Assembly: GCF_050624435.1 (NCBI RefSeq)
Contig: NC_134545.1
Coordinates: 88,130,063 to 88,194,062, forward strand
Source: Tenrec ecaudatus
Taxonomy: Eukaryota; Chordata; Mammalia; Afrosoricida; Tenrecidae
Direction: 5' to 3'
DNA length: 64,000 nt
Each line of letters opens with the position of its first letter. Position 1 is the stretch's first letter. Below, one piece after another: positions 44,052-56,770 of the stretch. The notes below the pieces were generated by a model that searched no databases, was not told the DNA's origin, and worked only from the letters and a program-made list of their open reading frames with translations. The position numbers and the translations under genes were made by a program.

Positions 44052-44721
44052 TGGGGCTCAGAGTTTTGTGACCTCCTGTGTAACTTGCCCAAGATCATCC
44101 CGGAAGCTAAGGCCTGGCCCCCAACCCCTTGAAGCTTGCTTGTCTTGGCTCATTTTCATCCTAGACCCCTCCCCTTCCAGCAAAGCTCAGGGAGGAGGCT
44201 CCATGGGGCCATGGGCACACCCTAGGCGAGGCTCTGGAGGAATGCAGAGAAGAGCCACCCAAGGCCTCTCCTCTCAGAACCACCTCTTCCACCAGCCCCA
44301 AGCCTCCCAGGTGGCTCGCTGAGCCCCAGTTTTCCATCCAGGGAACACAAATGATGCCCCCTTTCCCCTCCTTGGTGGGTACAGCTTTGAGTTCTGGAAG
44401 AGGGCAGTCCCAGAGACCTGTGCCCCACGGGAGTGGAGGGGTGGCTGGGGAGACAGCTGCAAGAACATCAAATATAGCAAGTCCTTCTGCCCCCACCCCC
44501 GCTATGGTACCACCCAGGACCTATAAAGAAGCAGAGAAGTGTCATGCGGGAGGTAGCAGGGTATATGGGAGTGGGCTGACCAATGCCCCACACTCCTCAG
44601 CCCTTGGCTTTTGTACCTGCAAAGTGGAAGCCATAATACTTGCATGTCATAAAGAGACATCTAAGCTCATTACTTGCCATGCACCACTTTTTATTTTACA
44701 CACACATACACACACAGAGAC

Positions 44722-44885
44722 AAAAACCAAACAAAAACGCCACGGCCATCGAGTCAATTCTGACTCGTAGGTTTCCAAGACTGTAACTCTCTAAGGGAGC
44801 ATACATCTTTCACGGCTGGTGGGTTTGAACCACCGACCTTATGACTCACAGTTCAACACAGAACCCACTGGACCTCCAGAGCTTC
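44722..44885 (-). mobile_element. AfroSINE-like element (reverse)
   Basis: 'cacggccatcgagtcaattctgactcgtagg..ggtttgaaccaccgaccttatgactcacagttcaacacagaaccc..'. Tail and head are clear; the middle is shortened. Confidence 0.8.
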
Positions 44886-46330
44886 TTTGGCACAGAGTAA
44901 CTGCTTCAATACTCTTGCCTCTCCTGTCAGTTCCTGGTCTTTAGAGCCTCCAAAGAGCAGCAGATGGCCTGAACTTGAGCCTCAAGACTCGTCTCGGGCT
45001 AATTTCCCAGGAGTCCCGCCTGGGTAGGTATTGCTGCTTCTTTCTGGGAGCTGCTGCTGCTTGTGCACCCCGTCCCCCTTCCTGCCTTCCCTGCTCCGGC
45101 CCTCACCTGGTCTTCCCGATTCCTCAGGGCTGGTCCAGCACAGAGCCCAGTGCAATCCAAGGAGATGAGGCCAGTCAGACCAGCCTTCCACTAGTTCTAA
45201 TGACCCAGAAACGATTAGATCCTTAATGGCAACCCAAAGGGCAGTAGTTCAAACCCACCCGAGACACCTCCGGTCACAACCTTGCTAGGAGAGTGGTCAC
45301 CCACAGCCGTGAGCACCCGTAAGTGACCTACCTCTCCCCATCATCCCCCGCATCAACCTCTGGTGTCTTCCATCCCCAACACCCAACGGGAAAAGGCCTG
45401 GAGAGTCACCCATCCGGGTTCATGCTCAACCACCACTGAACGTGCCATTAGCCTGGCCACCAAGGGGTCTGTCTGCGTCCCCACTAGACGACACCAGGCT
45501 TCTCAGAGCCTGGTGCGCAGCAGGAGACAGCGACTTCAGAACGAACCCACCCATGTCTGCCCCATCCTGGTGAACCCAGCAGGAAAAACTGCGTGCCCGA
45601 TGGCAGTGTGAGGAACAGGAAGCTGGAGAAAGCCACCCACTGAGCCTGCCCTCCAGACCCCCATCTCTTGGCCCCCACGGTGGCCTCTCAAGAGAGAGAA
45701 GGCGAGGAGGGAGAAAGATTTCCAGGAGCAGTGCCAGGGTGGGAGGCCTGGGCAGAGTTGAATCGCAGAAATAGGGGGCAGTGGTAGACCATGAGAATGT
45801 CTTCCCTTTAACGATTCCTTGGCAGGGACAGGCCTCAGACACTCCCAGGTACATTCTGACCTTCAGCCAGGAAGAGCTACAGCTCCCCCCGCATGTCACC
45901 ATCTTCGGTGCCCTGGCTATGGCCTATCGCTCCTCCTGGAAGACTAGCTGCTCTCTCCGTCCTGGTCTCTGGGGGTGGAACTCCAACCGGGCGCAGGCAA
46001 AGACCATGGCAGTGGGGACCAGGACCCTTCACCTAGTGGTCCCATCAGCACCAAGAAGATGCTGTGTCTATGGATAGCAGAGCCCTTCGAGTCCAAGGGG
46101 GTCCGTATCTGGCTGGGTGGTGAGGCCTGGTGCATCTTGAACTCCTCTGGGGCTGACCCGCCTTTCATTTTCACAGTGCCAGGACCCATTTGGGGTCACA
46201 TGGTCACCACAAGGTTCCCTAGAACCGGGGTCCACCTTGCGGCCCAAAGTGAGAGTAAACATTGCTTGGGAATTCTCATCTCAGCGGGTAATCCCAGCGA
46301 CCACCTTGGGAAACTGACAGGCAAGAGGCT

Positions 46331-46378
46331 GTATGTGTGTGTGTGTGTGTATGTGTGTGTGCGCGCGCACACACACAT
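46331..46378. repeat. (GT)n(GC)n(AC)n tract, Z-DNA and cruciform prone
   Basis: Strict purine-pyrimidine alternation covers 46331-46378, and 46351-46378 is a perfect 28-bp palindrome centred on GCGCGCGC. Confidence 0.93.
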
Positions 46379-49300
46379 TCATGCATGCGTCTCTCAGCTC
46401 TGCCTCCTCCCAGCTTCAGGACTGAGGAGTCCAGGGTGTGTGTCAGGGTGTCTTCAGTACAGCTCTCTTAGGGGGGGTGGGGATGCAGAGCCCAGCTGGG
46501 ACTTCTCTGAGATGACTTCTTCCTGGCAGGGTCTGGGCCTCACGCACAAGGCCTCTGGCCCTCCGAGGCCAGGCAGTGAGTGCTCCAGGCAGGGGTTTGG
46601 AAGCAGCGGAATGGGGTGGAATGAACTCCTATGGGAGGCCCGGAGGCAGGCCCATTCTCCCTGTGAAGAGGTACACTTTCTGTCCCTTCCCAAAAGGAGT
46701 GAGTTAGCACGCTGCCACGCTACCAATTAGATCTCTTGAAGCCCTAACCCTGCTGCGGCAGCTCCTGTCCACAATGCCAGGACACAGCAAGCCCCTCTCG
46801 GCGTCATGCTGGGGAGAGCAGTCAGACAGCCCATGAGCGGAGGCTGGTTGAGGTGCTAGCTGAGGCAGGGGGAGGGGAGAGAGAAAGATGTCCCTCCAGG
46901 GCTGGGCCGGGGACCACAGGGGTGACCAAGCGCTTGGATAATCTGTCCTTTTCCTAGGCTGGTTAAGGCCTGCTCTAAGGGGGCTGGACCACCCTGGCGT
47001 CCACCCACCCATACCATGCAAACGCGAAGAACACGGTGGCTTACAATACGGAGGAAATGATGAGTGCCGGAAAGACTGATGTTTGCACAATGCGGCGAAC
47101 AAGCGGCACAGCAGTGTGTGCGTGAAGGTGGTTGGGTTACATCTCTATTGACCACAATGTAGAAAATGAGAAGAAAGCTTAGAACATCTGGCTGGTGGGT
47201 AAGAGTGGGGTGAGAAGGTCATGGACACTCAGAAAGGGGGTTCTCCAACTCCCCCCAAGGGCATCCAACGGGGCGGACTAAGCAGACCCTGAGACGTCTT
47301 GCTGGCTTGCAGCCTGGCCTGTCTCAGACCCAGAGCCACTGCTGTCACAGATCTTGTTGAGCTTGGGAGGGGCAGGAGGGAAGCGTCTGCAGTCATACTT
47401 CTGGTGGTACTGGGGCCCGGCCTGTTTGTGATCACAGCCCTGGAGCCGTGTGGCACGGCTGGGCCGACAGAGGCACCCTGCTCGCTGGGCGAATTCTGTC
47501 CTCGCGTGTCCTCAGCTGACACGGTGGACGCACGCATCCTTCGGCCGGGCTTCTGCCAGCACATCCCCAAGGCAACGCTTCACAACAGCACTTTATGTAA
47601 GAAAGGGGAAGCCCCCCCAAACCTCAGCCACGAGATTCCACGGCACTAATCATCTTCCTCGCATTACCAGCACCCTACAGGAAAACAGCCCTGGCCAGCA
47701 CAGATAGCAGGGGGAGGGGAGAGAACACGAGATGGGCCATTTTCTTTCTTCCTTAGCCTACCCTCTCCTTGGGGCAGGGAGAGGACACACCACACCCATA
47801 CAGCACGCACACCCGTATGCATGTACACAATCCCATATGTACACACGCACGCATAAACACAGACTGTGTGCACCCTAACAAACATCCCTTATACTTGCAA
47901 ACTCATGTACACACATGCACACACAAGCCTCCATGCCGGGCCCACATGCACACACAGGCACGTTGCCACAACGCAGAAGTGGCGCGGGGAGAACTGACCA
48001 TGTCTCAGCTGTTCTTTCTGGGGAAATCGAATCTGCACAGCATCTGGGCTCTCAAAGCCATTCCAAAGGTGATCACCAGTACAAACCCAAGATACTTGCA
48101 GTCAGTGACCCATTTGGCTGCCTGGGGTGCGCTGGCTGAGGGCTTGCCCACACGGTCCAATTCCCCCGCCTGCTCCATTCAACCTGGAATGGGCTCATGT
48201 TCAGAGTCCCAGAGGCTGAGGGGGACCTCAGGCACCCAGAGGGGCAGAAAGCGGAATCTTGCTCTGACCCAGCTTAGTGACAACACTGGCCAGAGCTGAA
48301 GGGACCCTTCAAGTAGCATGGCGTGGCTTCGGCACTCCTCCCAGCCTGGGGGGGGGAGGGGTGGTGGTAGGCAAAGGCAGCTGTGACCTGCCTGAGGTCA
48401 GGTCAGTTGCCACCAGGGGCCTGAGCTTGGAGCCTCAAGTGACCAAGAGTTCTCAGTGCCAAGTCTGGTGTCCCTTTCCTGATGGCCTGCCACTGCTCTA
48501 CCTGGGAACACGACACTGCCCATCTTGCCAAGCGACAATCCCTGGACCCAAGGCGTCCAGTGAGAATTGGGTGGCTGGAAGTAGCAGAAAGCCAGACCAG
48601 GACACCGGGAGATGGCGTAGGCCAGACTTGGAAGAAATCTGGAACCAAGTCTGTGGGTGCTGGACCAAGAAGCCCTGCCTCATGCCCACTACACCTGTGG
48701 ACCCTCACCTGTGGCCCAAAGCAAAAGCTGGAGGGCTTGCTAAGCAGGGGGATTGGGGGATGGGGACCCCCGGGGGCCTTTGAGAGTGCTACCAGCAAGT
48801 CAATTAAACCAGGATGAGGTGCCTGGTCAACCTTGGTGTGACCTCACCATCCTCTGGAGGACCAGGGTTGGGGGTAGCATATAGCCTAACACCCAGGAGC
48901 AGTCGCCACTGTCCTCCCCCACAGGCAGTTTTGCTCCACTGGGGAGTCTACCTCCTCCTGGTGGATCACCTAAGAGGATCCTACAGGGCAGTTACCAGTT
49001 TGAAAAGCGAGTCCAGCCCAGTGCTGGCGAGCAAGAGCCCAAGACATGTCCAACAAGCAGAGCCGAGCCAGGCAGAGCGGGGGCCAAGACGCCCCCACAG
49101 CAGCAAGACCCACAAGCACGGTCCACACACAGCAGCAGAGTGGAAAAAGAAGGCTGTCTCAGCCAGAAGCCTCCTCCATTTCCTGAGATCCAACAGAGAT
49201 GCCAGGACAGGGTGCCCGTCCCACCAATCACCGGCTCCCACCAGATTTGGCAGCTGTCTGGGTAACTGGGCCACCCTGGCCGTGGCCAGGGCTTCCAGGT

Positions 49301-49992
49301 CGGCCGGCTGGGGGGTGGGAGTGGGGGTGAGGGGTGCGGAGGAGGCCAAGGTTATGGAGACTTTCCGGAAACCCACCAGTCCAACTGCTGAAGTGTGCAG
49401 GATCACACAACCACGGGGTAATCGGGGAGAACACGGAAGGGGCAATTTCTCAACCCAAAGTCCCTTGGGCCCCGGTAAATTACACTCCCCAGGAAGGTTT
49501 GTTTTACACTTTGCGGACCGCGACGTGGTGGAAATCCGTTACATAAGAGCGGAGGGAAAGCTGGGGGGCGGGGTGGTGGTGGTAAAGGGGCAGTGGGGAG
49601 AAGTTCTCCCTACACTTCAGCTGGGTGATCAGACGCCCTTCTGTGGAAGACAAAGGCAGCGTCTTATCTGAGGCTTCTCTATGTTGGGGCCCATGTTCTT
49701 AATCACCATGCTAACCTGTCGTCTCCTGCTTAAAATAATCAGTGTCTGTCCAGGGGTCCGGGCGAGGGCCTGACGCTGCCCGCTCACAGGGGGGTCAGCA
49801 TGTCTTTGGTGGTGTCTGGGGAAGGGTTTCCTAGCATGGGGACCCTGGGGACATGAATGCTAAGCACTCAGCTGCTCACCGGCATGGCTGGGGCTCACCC
49901 AGCAGAAGTAAGACCCGGTGAAACCTTCCAGGGCAGTGCTGTTGCCCCGCGGGGCAACAAGAACGGGTTGTGATGGCTCCTAACGCTGTTAG

Positions 49993-50126
49993 CCGGAGCC
50001 CCAGTGGTGCGGCGGTTGGCAGTTCAAACACTGCCAGCAGAAGGGAAAACCCAGAAGCCTCGGGAACCCACAGGGGGTCGCTATGAGTCAGCACTGCAGG
50101 CTGGCCGAGTTTGGCTTTTTGAGTTT
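49993..50126 (+). mobile_element. AfroSINE-like element
   Basis: 'ggagccccagtggtgcggcggttggcagttcaaacactgccagcag..gaacccacagggggtcgctatgagtcagcactgc..gtttggctttttgagtttt'. It has a well-kept 3' tail. Confidence 0.85.
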
Positions 50127-50149
50127 TCAACACCATTGGCTAACTCCTG

Positions 50150-50335
50150 GCCTTGTTCACCAACATAGACTTTGGACACCTTGACGGGAGAAACCAGACC
50201 CTGGAGGAAGACCCTCGATGGGGTGGACTCAAACCGAAGAACAATGGCAGGGGAGTATTCTGCAGTATTTTTCTCTGTTGTCCATCCGGACGCTATGAAT
50301 TGGAACTGACCCAATAGCTCCTAACACCTTGTTCG
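50150..50335 (+). mobile_element. RTE-type LINE 3' fragment
   Basis: It includes 'ggaagaccctcgatggggtggactcaaaccgaagaacaatggcagg' and ends 'tccggacgctatgaattggaactgacccaatagctcctaac'. The end resembles the AfroSINE tail, as expected if the LINE machinery mobilises the SINE. Name from memory. Confidence 0.5.
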
Positions 50336-50734
50336 CCCCTCTCTTGGCCTGGTGGCTCTTCCTCCAGCTCCCAGGCTCCTTCCCCTGCGGCACAGTGCTC
50401 TGAGCTCTCACAGCACCTTTGCCCACTCAGGATTTCCTTGCTCATTTAGAAGTGGGTCTGAATGACAGGGGGACTGTCTGCCTCAGCTCTCCGCGGCCCC
50501 GCCTGGCACGTCAGCAAGTCAAGGTTTGTGAGTGCTGACCAAGGCTGGCTCTGCTGGTATGTGGCCGAATAGCCTGGCCCCTAGAGTTTAAACCCAGGAA
50601 AGCAGCGTTTCGCTGTTGCTTTTTTGTGGAAACCTGTTTGTTCTTCTCAAAAGCAGGCAGGTATTGCCCTGGGCTGGTACGGGGCTGCTCCAGCACTTCA
50701 GGGGGATTTCCTGGGCTGAGCTTGCTGCCTCCTC

Positions 50735-50936
50735 TTGCTACCATTGAATGGGGTCAGTTCTGACTCCCAGCCACCCTATCAGACAAGGTAGAACTGCCCC
50801 CAGGAGTTTCAGTGCTTAAAACCCTTTATAGTCCTAGGAAGTCTAGTCTTTCTCCCTGCGAGCGGTTGGTGGTTTTGAGCTGGTGACTTGTGATTATAGC
50901 CTAATGGGTAACCTCCAGGCCACCAGGGCTCCTAGG
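50735..50936 (-). mobile_element. AfroSINE-like element (reverse)
   Basis: 'gctaccattgaatggggtcagttctgactcccagccaccctatcag..gaggagttt..tctccctgcgagcggttggtggttttgagctggtgac..ccaccagggctcc'. Nearly full length. Confidence 0.85.
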
Positions 50937-51544
50937 TCACCATCAAATGGCATCTGTCCCCCAGAAGTGACTCATCAAGAAAAATGGTTGCCTCAAGGGT
51001 TTGGGACAAGACAGGTCCCCAGAGCCTAGTTCAGCTTGGAGTTACAGGCCGCCCTACCTACCCAACCTGAGCAAGGTGTGCACCCGAGCCCACAGCTCCA
51101 CCCAGAGCCCGGCCGCTGGTTCCAGGCAGGTGGCTGCAGTGAGTGGTGCTGACAACCTTGAAACCTCCCTGCCCCTGCACCTCGCTCTCCACCCCCACCA
51201 ACACCCTGTTTGCTTGGAATGCCACCATTCTCAGGTCACTCTCCTGCTCAGTGACTTCCTGCCAGGGCTCATCGCTCTGCTCCCTTTGTCGGCAAGTACC
51301 TTCTCTTCCAGGCAACCAGATGCGTGCCTCTGGCCTCAGCCAAACACTTGGCTCGTGTAGACCCGTACTTTCTCTCGTCTCTTTGCATCTAAGTGCGCTC
51401 ATTCTCCAAGGTCCAGCAGCACTTAGGGAGGCCCTGTGCGCAGTCTTGTGATTCCTTCTGAATCAGCACAGCTCAGCTCGCTAGCCGCCGGTCCCTTTGT
51501 GCCCACCGCACACAGAACCAATCTCAGAGCATCCAAGTAACGTC

Positions 51545-51660
51545 CCATGGCTGCCACTAGTAAATGGCCAGGCCGAAGCTGAAAGTGACGCTTATCTACG
51601 TTGGAGTCCATGTTCTTAATCACTATGCTATCCTGTCCTCTCCTCCTTTAAATAATCCTT
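51545..51660 (-). mobile_element. MIR fragment (reverse, 5' part)
   Basis: 'ggagtccatgttcttaatcactatgctatcctgtcctc' is the reverse 5' end of a MIR. A similar piece lies at about 49690-49740. Confidence 0.5.
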
Positions 51661-52365
51661 TATCTTGGAGAGAATAAATAAGCCGAGGAGCCAAGGCTGG
51701 ACTACAATGTCCACTTGGCTTAGACCTTTCCAACCTTCTCCTTGTGGATTTATGCTCCTGGCCTTTCCTCAGCCAGCCTCATGAAGACAGTTAATGCCGA
51801 CACACTGCAGTTGACCTTGGATCAGAGTGGGCTTTGGAACGGCTTTGCTGATGCAGTGGAGACACAAAAGGCTGCATTTAGCTAGAGAAGAGTTTTCGGA
51901 GACTAGGACTGACGCCCAGGGCAGACCCACATGGTGGACAGTTACCACCAGCAATTTGGAACCAAACTCTGAAAAGGATGTTGCAGAGAGAAGAGTGTTA
52001 GTGGGCACTTATCTGCAACGCAGGCAAGGAAGCTGAGTTCTGAGGCGTAGCCCAGTCCGAGTTTTACTGAGACATTTCTTTTCCAAGAGCAGGGCTGTTT
52101 GGGAGTCTGAATTAGTAACCAGGTGGGTCCTTAGCAAGCACAGAATATTAATAAGAGCTATACAAAGTAGTCAAGGAAAGTCCACTGAAGACCGCAGAGA
52201 CGTAGGTACAGCATTCCTAGTCCCACAATACAGTCCACCCCTTAGGCACCTAGAATGTTCACACCAATCAGATTCTAAGCTCCATTATGTCCACTCAATC
52301 AACACACCACCTGACTGGTCAAAGGGGGATCAAGCAGTGCTGAATAAATAAATGTGTGAACATGT

Positions 52366-52566
52366 GTTGTTGCCATTGAATGCTGCCATGCAGATTTTGA
52401 CAGAGACCCCCGCAGTGCAACTACCCCCCCACCCCCCCAGGGGATTTTCTTGGCTATATTTACAGGATCTTATTGCCAAGTCTATCCCCCATGGAGCCAG
52501 GGGGTGGTCTGAACGACCAACCTTTTGGTTAGGGGCTGATAGCTAACTGTGCCATGAGGACTCCTT
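52366..52566 (-). mobile_element. Degraded AfroSINE-like element (reverse)
   Basis: 'tgttgttgccattgaatgctgccatgcag..ggtggtctgaacgaccaaccttttggttaggggctgatagctaactgtgccatgaggactcc'. A C-rich tract (52425-52438) interrupts it. Confidence 0.7.
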
Positions 52567-52622
52567 AGCTGGTTTTGAATAAGTTCATCTTATTTAAAGT
52601 ACCTTTCCTCCTTCATAACACA

Positions 52623-52775
52623 GGCCCCGGGTGGTGTGGTAGTGAAGCACTGGGCTGCAATCCACATGGTCGGCAGTTCAAGACCACCAGCAGCTCCTCG
52701 GGAGAAACACTGATCACTCTTGTAAACAGTTGCCGTCTCAGAACCCACGGGGGATGGGCAGTGAACAGAGTTCCC
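52623..52775 (+). mobile_element. AfroSINE-like element
   Basis: 'ggccccgggtggtgtggtagtgaagcactgggctgcaatccacatggtcggcagttcaagaccaccagcagctcctcgggagaaac'. It lies 56 bp from a reverse copy. Confidence 0.85.
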
Positions 52776-53681
52776 CTTATAAAAAGTCCACCGAGAGACC
52801 CATCACTGTCTCTGTTTACTCACGAGGAAACAATTTCCCCGAGGTGAGATCCGTCTCTACCTGTCAGTGCTGGAGATAGTCATGTTTATATCTTGCAACC
52901 TTCTCTCTGGCCACAGCTGATTGGTCCAAAGCTGGGCATCTGACTCAAGTGCTGATTCACTGGCTGGACAGGAACCAATCAGATTCAAACCTTACAGTTT
53001 GAACTCAAAGAACCAGAGACTGTTCAGTGGGTGGTGGCTGTCTCAACATGTCCAGCCTGCCCTTCACAACCAACACCAGAGGAATGAGCTGCAGCTGCAG
53101 CTGTAGCTGGCTAGAAACCGCGAGAAGCAGGCTGGCCAGCAGCTAGCGGAGGAGGTCAGCTCTGCTCTTAAGTCCCCATGACCCCCAAGAGGAAGAGAGC
53201 AGCAAGAGATGCTGCTTTGGTTCATGCCGACGACTTCTGGTTCCAGCCTCAGCCCTATGAATATGCGATGCCTCCCCACACCCCCCCATGCTCAGGTTTG
53301 GTGAGATTCCGTCAGTAATCTCAAGCAAATCTGAGTGCTGCTGTCCACTGCCTGCTGGCACCCTGGGTCTGAAGCAATGACTGGGGAGGAGATGAAAGTT
53401 ATCAAATTCCCCAACATTGAAAGGTCTCAGCCGTCACACCCGTCAATTAGGAGGGCGGGCGACAGGAGTTCAAAATCCTTTGCCAGCACAATCCTTGAAT
53501 CAGGTCCTAGAGCTCTGTGGCTCCGAGGAAGGAGAGTAACTCCCAGTCTATCTCGAGGTGCTGGACGGAAGCTGAGGCTCAGAGAAGGGAAGCTGAGCAT
53601 CTGCGGAGAATCATCTTCCCCTTCCTCAGCCCTGCAGTCTGGAGGAGGGGGAGGGGAAGAGGTGGAGCTGGCGGTGGAGAT

Positions 53682-53734
53682 GGAAGAGGAGGAGGAGAAG
53701 GAGAAGGAGGAGGAGGAGGAGGAGGAGGAGGAAG
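53682..53734. repeat. (GGA)n polypurine tract
   Basis: 53 bp of uninterrupted purine on the + strand, mostly GGA and GAA triplets with mirror symmetry. It is the pattern of triplex-forming H-DNA. The open frame through it is an artefact of the repeat. Confidence 0.9.
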
Positions 53735-54049
53735 CAGCGCTGGACAACTAGAGGCCCCTTGGCCAACACAGTAATCACCACTCTGCCAGAAAAAACCGTG
53801 CCTGTTGACAGGTGGAGCCGAGGTGGTCTTGGAGCCTCAAGGCCATCCTGCAAAGGAGGTATCTCAGGCACTGCTGCTGGCTTCCAGGACCCAGGGGTTT
53901 CCATGGCATGACACAGTGGCTGGTGCACATCCTGGCCTGGTGAGCTGGTTGGCAGACCCAGCGAAGCTTTCTGCTCTATCTGACCCAGTTGCTTGATGGA
54001 GACCAACAGTCCTGTTCTGGCCGCAGCCCAGATCCACTGCTTGATCCAA

Positions 54050-54470
54050 AAGGTTTCCCGTTATCACAGCACAATAGTCACAGCAGCCCCAAAGCAGAAG
54101 CAAACCCAAATGCCCATCAACAGATTAATGGACGGACAAAGACAGTGGCATCTACAGACAAGGAAATAGCATTGAGCCATGTAGAGGCCGCGTGTGGACT
54201 CCTGGCACCTGCTACAAGATGGGTGAGCCCTGAAAACACCAGGGCAAGTGAAAAAAAGCAGACAAATAAACAGGTGTTGGATGAGCCCACAGACACGAAC
54301 TATCGAGAGCAGGAACAGACAGAGAGGCAGGAAGTAGGTTAGTGCTCACCATGGGCTTGGGGAGGGAGCAGTTTGGGATAGTGAATGTTTGGGAAACAAA
54401 CAGTGGTTAGGGTTGCCCAACACTGTGAATTTAAGCCATGCTGGTGAATTACGCGCCCTATGGACCTTTG
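54050..54470 (+). mobile_element. L1 3'-region fragment (old)
   Basis: 'agcagccccaaagcagaagcaaacccaaatgcccatcaacagattaatggacggacaaa' followed by 'gaggcaggaagtaggttagtgctcaccatgggcttggggaggga' has the order of a mammalian L1M 3' region. Confidence 0.65.
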
Positions 54471-54563
54471 AACCAGTTAGGAAAACATAAAGTCTATCTG
54501 GGAAAAGGTGGCTTCTCTGGAACCATTTTGGATTCTACCACTTTGGGCATCTTTTCCCAAACA

Positions 54564-54752
54564 CTGACAGCCATGGAGCCCATTCTGACTCACAGTGACC
54601 CTGTAGGATAGGGCAGAACTGCCCGTGTGGGTTTCTGAGACTGCAACTCTTTTTGAGAGCAGAAAGCTCCATCTTTCTCCTGAGGAGAGGCTGGTGGTTT
54701 CGAACTGCTGACCTTATGATTGCAGCCCAACACACAGCCACTGTCCTCAGAC
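54564..54752 (-). mobile_element. AfroSINE-like element (reverse)
   Basis: Nearly complete: 'cagccatggagcccattctgactcacagtgaccctgtaggatagggcagaactgcc..gagaggctggtggtttcgaactgctgaccttatgattgcagccc'. Confidence 0.88.
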
Positions 54753-55236
54753 CGTTGGCCTCCTCCATGCTCAGCTGCTGCCCATTCCCCTCTCTCAACC
54801 TCAGTTCACAGAATCAGTTAATACCCAGGCTCCCAAACTTGGTTATTCATTGGAATCACCTGGGGAGCTGGTGCTGCCACAGATGCCTGGACTCCTGCCC
54901 TGGAGATTCCAATTCATTAGGTTGCAAATGGAGCCCGGGGGGAACCCAGGAATTATCTCTATGCCTTCCCACTCCCTCTGAACACCATGGAGGGACACAG
55001 CCTTTCACCATGTGGACACCACGGAGTTCAGAGGTCATCCCACCCCATCCCCCGCCGCCTGGGTCTCCCACACCTGTACACCAGCCAAGACTTCCACCTG
55101 CTTCCCATCGGAATGGGTACACCCCACCCTTCCCAATGTCCTGTAGAGGGGAGCAGGCTCAGCTGTTTGGCTCTAAGAAAATCACTTTACCCCTTAGTCT
55201 AATGTGGAAGCAACTCCTACGGCCTGGGGCTGGAAG

Positions 55237-55265
55237 AATGTGAGTGTGAGTGTGAGTGTGTGTGT
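55237..55265. repeat. (GTGTGA)n then (GT)n
   Basis: A short compound repeat of about 29 bp. Confidence 0.85.
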
Positions 55266-56689
55266 GCTGCCTGCAGCCTGGAACCTGAGGTGCAGTAGGA
55301 CTACTGGGTCCACACATCCCACCCCCACCCCCAGGGTGGCAGAGATGGTTGGCACCCCCTGCCCCAACCCTCCAAATCAGTTGGTGGCTGCGGTTCCAGC
55401 CGAATGGCTCTGATGGACAGGGGAGCCAAAGGTGACCCCTTTATGGACACTTCCCCACTTTCCACCAGGGGCTCCAGCCAGGCAAAGGGGACACAGGCAG
55501 AGCCTCGGCACTCACTGGACAGGCTAAAGCCCTAAAGGCAGGGATGGCGCTGACCGGAACTGCTGCTCCAGCAGAGGAAAGAAAGGCTGTCACATGCCCA
55601 CCACGGCCAAGGTCAAGGTCACCACAATTGGGTCTTTGTTCCCAAGCTCAGAACTCTCACTAGTTTGTGCAATTTGCAGGATGCACAACCCCCAACCCCA
55701 TCAGACCTCCAGCTCGCCTCAACCAGGAAACCACCCACCCAGAAACCAGCAGTTTGGCGTGCTTCCTCTGTCCCCGCACCCTGAGGGTCTCTGATTAAGC
55801 TGCTCTCAGCTCCCGGGCACCTGGGTTCCTATGGCAGCTTTGCACGGGGGCGTCCAGCATGAGAGGGCCCTGTGTGAACACCTGCTGCCGAGCAGCGGTC
55901 TCCACCCAGGATCAAGACACACAGCTAAGTTCCTGGACGAACAAAAGCCACAGTCACGGTCCTACTGAGCATGGGATACAGACCTGGGAGAGAGTGGCCA
56001 TCTCAGCAGCCCCAAGGTCTATCTCCATTTAGCAGATGGGGTAAGCGAGCAATTCCGGTTATCCTGACGGTTGTGGGGAGCAGACTCCCGCTTCTAGCCG
56101 CTAACCCAGAAACCCACTTTTTCATGGCATGGCTCCAAGGGTCCCAGACATGAGAGAGGCCAGCGGAGGACATGTCCACCCTGGGAATCACGCAGTCACA
56201 TGGCAGAAAAAACTTCCTCTGTGCCTCTTCAGCCATCCGGACCCCCGGAGTCATGGGGTCACACTGCCCCCACCCCAGGCATCTACAGCTGAACTGGGTG
56301 GCCCCGCCCTTCCACCAAGAACGAGCTCCTGAACCAACAAACACGACCCCTGCCTGTGCCCCATGCCCAGAGACGCTCTGGACAATGCCCATGGGCAGCG
56401 TCCAGGCCTGTGGCAGAGGCTGAGGCAAATCTGCATGAGAGCAGGGGGCCCGCTGCACGCACTTGGGGCGAAGGGCCAAGGCCCCACGCTGTAAACCAGG
56501 CTCTGCCTGGCAGGACTGCTGCTGCCAACCACCCCACAACTCCAGGTCTGAGCTCTCCGAGCGGGGTGACAGGCCCTAGGACGTACCCAGGGGTTAGCGT
56601 CTTCAGAGGAGTCCTCCGGCGGCCCTCAGCACCTCTACAGAGACTTGCCTGCCCCAGGCCTAGAGATCTCAAGCCCAGGGACTCTCAGC

Positions 56690-56770
56690 TCTGCTTCTGA
56701 CCCCAGGACTCACTGTCCCCGAGGCTCTCTGCGCCTCAGATACCCCATCTATAAAACGGCCACAGCTGGC
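56690..56770 (+). mobile_element. MIR fragment
   Basis: 'ctcagctctgcttctgacccc..gaggctctctgcgcctcagataccccatctataaaacggcc' shows a MIR core. Confidence 0.6.

Noticed and set aside
45213-45265. AfroSINE scrap ('cttaatggcaacccaaagggcagtagttcaaaccc')
   Set aside because: Only the B-box neighbourhood matches; no body or tail follows, so I did not list it.
53335-53751. Glu-rich 'protein' at the end of an open frame
   Set aside because: Its striking part is just translation of the (GGA)n repeat.
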